A stretch of DNA of 64,000 bases from Onchidella celtica (taxonomy: Eukaryota; Mollusca; Gastropoda; Systellommatophora; Onchidiidae): positions 15,487,506-15,551,505 of the forward strand of contig OZ007571.1 of NCBI GenBank assembly GCA_963931925.1, given 5' to 3'. This document shows, piece by piece, positions 61,801 through 64,000 of the stretch. How positions within the stretch are numbered: the stretch's first letter is position 1; every line of letters begins with the position of its first letter. The position numbers and the translations under genes were made by a program. The notes under the pieces are model-generated. The model was not told the DNA's origin, made no database searches, and saw nothing but the letters and a program-made list of their open reading frames with translations.

Positions 61801-63641
61801 ATGTATTGCTTCTCCTCCCCAGTTCATGCTATTTACGTGCGCCTTCTTGTCGCCCTCTTCCAGTTTTCACATCCACTAAATAAATCGTCAGTGTTTTCAT
61901 CTTTCCAAATGATGTATCTGGCGTTGCGCTTGATAACAGTGATTTGTTACTTGATTGTTGGTGGTGCTGTAGTGGTTGTTGATAACAGGATTTGAGCTGT
62001 CGCCGTTGCTGTTATCATTGTCATGGTTGTTGTTATTGTATTTGTTTTTTATTATTACTCGTTGGTTTGATGTAATGAATTTTAACTATTCTGGGCTAAG
62101 CTTGACTTGTAAATTCATTTCAGATTTTCATTGGAGCGTTCTCTATCAGTAAAGGAGATCCGTTCAGACTAGTGTACGGGACAGACAGTTTTGGCAACAC
62201 TTGTGATGAAGATAATACTGACAGGGCCATTGCCGGCGTCCGCAGCTCGGGAAAAAATCTCAAAGGACGACCGTAAGTATATTAAATTATTCATCGTTTA
62301 CTCATACCAAATGGGTATTGGTCTAGCCTTGTCATAAAATTTTCCTTGCAACAGCAATAATTATTTAAAGTTAGTGCTTTTGATTTTTGAAAATGTCCGG
62401 TGAATACATTATGTTTGTAGGCTACGTTGGGGGTGCAAGCGCTCGTCTGTCTAATGACACGAAAACACTCGTCTGTCTAAAGACACGAAAAACTCGTCTG
62501 TTTAAAGACATGAAAACACTCATCTGTCTAAAGACACGAAAACACGTGTAAATTTAAAGCCACCGTTTCAGTCTGGCATTTGAGCCAGGACAAAACTATG
62601 AAGAACGAGTCGATCTATTCTGAACTTTATGTACTGTACCTCTAAGTATTGATTTTTCACCTTCATCGTTAAAAATGTTACTTTCTTTTATATCTAGCTA
62701 CATACAAATGTAAGACATTTTCATTTGTTAACCATATTCCTTTTCATTTCTTACCTAGGTACCTGTTTTTCATGAACATAAAAGAACCTGACACTTCTAT
62801 GAGAATATGTGTCAACAAGTGTCCAGAAGATGACTTGGTCACGCCACGCGCTCTGTTTGACTTCTCTCAGCAAACTGGATCATTGCTTTGTCGATATGAA
62901 ATTGAACTGGGCGAATATGATTACACTAACCGCTCCACCCACGGACCTTGTCCTATACTCACAGTTTACAAAAGGTAAGTAACTCATTCATCTTCTCAAT
63001 TATTTTTTAACACCCCCACCCCCCCCCCTTGTGGCCAGACAGACTCTCACCAAATACTTCAAATTTATTTAAATCAACCAAATAAAGAAAACGTGTTTAT
63101 ATGTGAACAATTAATTATAATTTGTTGCTTGATAAATTAGACACGGCCCAAAAATTGACCAGTGAGCTCCATGGACCTCTGGACTCATGGGGGTTAAATG
63201 TGGATTACATTAACCTGTTCATGGTGATGGATAATTTTTTTGAAAATTAATAAGGTTTCATCAGTAGTAGGGCTTTCCCATCTGAAAGGTCTTAAACAGC
63301 ATTAATACAAGAAAAATGTTGCTTCAAAGAACCAGTCTCCAATTTAGAATCACACCCCAGAGAGCTTAGAACCATCAGCTTCCTATCTAAATCTATGCTT
63401 TATACACCGTTGCCTCACTCCCACCCCACCCCCTCTAACCTCCCGTGTACTCTGTTCCTCAGTGAGTCTCTACTCAACCGCTGTATTCCACGTGACATGA
63501 CCGAGATCAGTGAATGGAAAGACACCAACATCGCCAACAACATCATCGCCTACATCAACAAAAGCAACATCTTCACCAAAGTCTTACGAGACTTGTATGC
63601 TAGCTGGAATATCGTCATTGCTCTCTGCTTTGTGGCCGTAG
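49835..63641 (+). CDS. SLC44A1: Choline transporter-like protein 1 (SLC44A1-like), 5' part, five exons
   Basis: SLC44A1 carries choline (and ethanolamine) across the plasma and mitochondrial membranes for phospholipid synthesis. Coding exons are 49835-49879, 54190-54291, 62124-62272, 62759-62974 and 63463-63641. All have GT-AG borders with intron phases 0, 0, 2, 2 and an open phase-1 end. They join into about 230 residues; the family has about 650, so the rest lies right of the window. A cysteine-rich N-terminus (MCGGCCK from residue 6) is followed by RGCTDI, the family hallmark before helix 1 (about residues 36-57). A large extracellular loop holds DSFGN, paired cysteines (76, 116, 120, 143, 163, 178) and sequons at N156 and N203. 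Helix 2 begins at about 217. The CGGCC start and SLLCRYE favour SLC44A1 over A2-A5; the C....C loop also recalls A2. No disruption was seen. Confidence 0.9.
49880..54189 (+). other. Intron (4.3 kb)
   Basis: Between the start-codon exon and the helix-1 exon. 50980-51560 is rich in TAAT-type homeodomain-like words (cacatttaatgggc, ccaattaatggg) but shows no gene. CA-like repeats lie near 50540. Nothing else was recognised. Confidence 0.7.
54190..54291 (+). CDS. SLC44A1: SLC44A1-like exon 2: N-terminal tail and first helix
   Basis: The acceptor tctctgcctgcag and the donor ggcatg|gtgagt enclose 34 codons, phase 0 at both ends. It encodes DAKDEKGLLSNPRRNRGCTD followed by the hydrophobic ILVFLVFVFFLCGM. 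The R.CTDI motif before the first membrane helix is the most conserved N-terminal mark of the SLC44 family. Confidence 0.9.
54661..54700 (+). repeat. (GTT)n microsatellite
   Basis: GTT/GTC units follow a T run of about 17. Confidence 0.9.
56407..56414. promoter_or_regulatory. Full CRE palindrome TGACGTCA
   Basis: An exact 8 bp CREB/ATF site lies inside the intron. A CCAAT box in reverse (gattggct) stands at about 56224. A single exact 8-mer is expected by chance about once per 65 kb, so function is only possible. Confidence 0.25.
59207..59328 (+). repeat. 61 bp tandem duplication
   Basis: Copies start at 59207 and 59268 (tcacacccacaagaagtggg) and appear identical over 61 bp. They lie at the 3' end of the tRNA-like element to the right. 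Confidence 0.95.
59329..59510 (-). mobile_element. tRNA-derived SINE-like element
   Basis: On the minus strand an A-box-like gcctagtgag (complement of about 59471-59483) is followed 36 bases later by the B box ggttcgaatc (complement of 59428-59437). That is tRNA-gene spacing. A non-tRNA body runs left and probably includes the 61 bp duplication. The stems do not make a convincing functional tRNA. It is not the same family as the 14.3 and 36.2 kb SINEs. Confidence 0.5.
62124..62272 (+). CDS. SLC44A1: SLC44A1-like exon 3: end of helix 1 and start of the extracellular loop
   Basis: The acceptor ttcatttcag and the donor cgacc|gtaagt enclose 149 bp, phase 0 to 2. IFIGAFSISKGDPFRLVYG and then TDSFGNTCD match the family pattern of a small residue turn, GDP..L.Y, and DS.G..C after helix 1. 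Confidence 0.9.
62273..62758 (+). other. Intron (486 bp) with minisatellite
   Basis: GT-AG intron. The only notable content is the 26 bp repeat at 62442-62544. Confidence 0.85.
62442..62544 (+). repeat. 26 bp x 4 minisatellite
   Basis: Copies start at 62442, 62468, 62493 and 62519. The unit is near ctcgtctgtctaaagacacg plus aaaaca. Confidence 0.9.
62759..62974 (+). CDS. SLC44A1: SLC44A1-like exon 4: extracellular loop
   Basis: The acceptor cttacctag and the donor aaaag|gtaagt enclose 216 bp, phase 2 to 2. YLFFMNIKE, ICVNKCPEDDL, SLLCRYE and GPCP keep the loop cysteines. The sequon NRS lies at N156. The loop faces outside in SLC44 proteins and is usually disulphide-bonded and glycosylated. 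Confidence 0.9.
62975..63462 (+). other. Intron (488 bp)
   Basis: GT-AG intron with a C run near 63016-63028. Nothing else was recognised. Confidence 0.85.
63463..63641 (+). CDS. SLC44A1: SLC44A1-like exon 5: loop end and start of helix 2
   Basis: The acceptor tctgttcctcag and the donor gtag|gtgagt enclose 179 bp, phase 2 to 1. NRCIPRD keeps the family RC.P cysteine. The sequon NKS lies at N203. WNIVIALCFVAVG begins helix 2. The next exon lies beyond the window. Confidence 0.88.
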
Positions 63642-63691
63642 GTGAGTACGTCACACGCATAACAGGAGATATGAATGATTGTTTTTGTTGC

Positions 63692-63738
<47 letters not shown>

Positions 63739-64000
63739 TTTTGGGGGGGGGGGGGGGGAGTATGTCATATTCTCCTGTGAAGTTTAGAAGAAAAAAAACT
63801 ATAATCATATAAGTCTCCTGGGACAAAATATCTCTTCAGTCTTCTCCCTCCCAAAATGATACAAGAAGCAATCACCGAGGATGTCTCACCAAATATCCCT
63901 TTGTTTGCATGGAGACGTGTATAAACATAAGCTCTACAAAATCTTCTAGAATTGGAGATGTCATATTTGACACTGATCAGAGAATCCTGCCCAAGAAGTG
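63642..64000 (+). other. Intron, continues past the window
   Basis: Starts with gtgagt. A GTT repeat and G run occupy 63681-63758. No further exon was seen before the edge. Confidence 0.75.
63681..63758 (+). repeat. (GTT)n followed by a poly-G run
   Basis: About 17 GTT units, a short T run, then about 16 G. The cysteine-run frame here is an artefact. Confidence 0.95.

Larger units (their letters stand above)
54292..62123 (+). other. Intron (7.8 kb)
   Basis: It holds a GTT repeat (54661-54700), a C run near 55241-55254, CCAAT/CRE motifs (56225 and 56407-56414), an open stretch in three frames near 56729-57028, paired G and C runs at 58439-58634 and a tRNA-like SINE at 59207-59510. Otherwise nothing was recognised. 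Confidence 0.7.

Overview
The window reads as nuclear DNA of a multicellular animal. It has very low gene density, one split gene with canonical GT-AG introns of 0.5 to 24 kb, several kinds of eukaryotic transposable element, and many long microsatellites and G or C runs. The transposon set (a Ty3-type LTR element with a rearranged pol, LINE remnants, tRNA-derived SINEs, hAT-like and other inverted-repeat elements) and the CTL1-like gene fit a marine invertebrate. A mollusc is my guess, but nothing here proves the taxon.

Layout. 1-6462 is one LTR retrotransposon: the right end of the 5' LTR, a tRNA-Leu-type primer site, a single intact gag-pol frame, a polypurine tract and a complete 1,353 bp 3' LTR. 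The pol order is protease, integrase, reverse transcriptase, RNase H. The module sequences are Ty3/gypsy but the order is that of Ty1/copia, as in the Gmr1-like group, and the gag has a SCAN-like region. 6463-25250 holds no gene I can support. It holds a TGGA microsatellite, a 119 bp tandem duplication rich in CRE and CCAAT motifs, a LINE 3' end abutting a 1.57 kb element with 84 bp terminal inverted repeats, a SINE, a LINE fragment whose tail is a 785 bp TTC/GAA array with a clean 12 bp target duplication, a small element carrying a CTCF-like motif, a 25 bp minisatellite, a 168 bp hAT-type MITE and a 260 bp fold-back element.

25.25-64 kb is probably one gene on the + strand, an SLC44A1 (choline transporter-like protein 1) orthologue. 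A possible noncoding first exon ends at 25597. The start-codon exon is 49801-49879, followed by coding exons 54190-54291, 62124-62272, 62759-62974 and 63463-63641. These encode about the first 230 of roughly 650 residues, and the gene continues past the right edge. The introns carry a second SINE, large TC arrays, two palindromes each flanked by 9 bp direct repeats, a tRNA-like SINE with a 61 bp duplication, and minisatellites.

The only host gene seen is the transporter. The retroelements are independent of it, apart from those lying in its putative introns.
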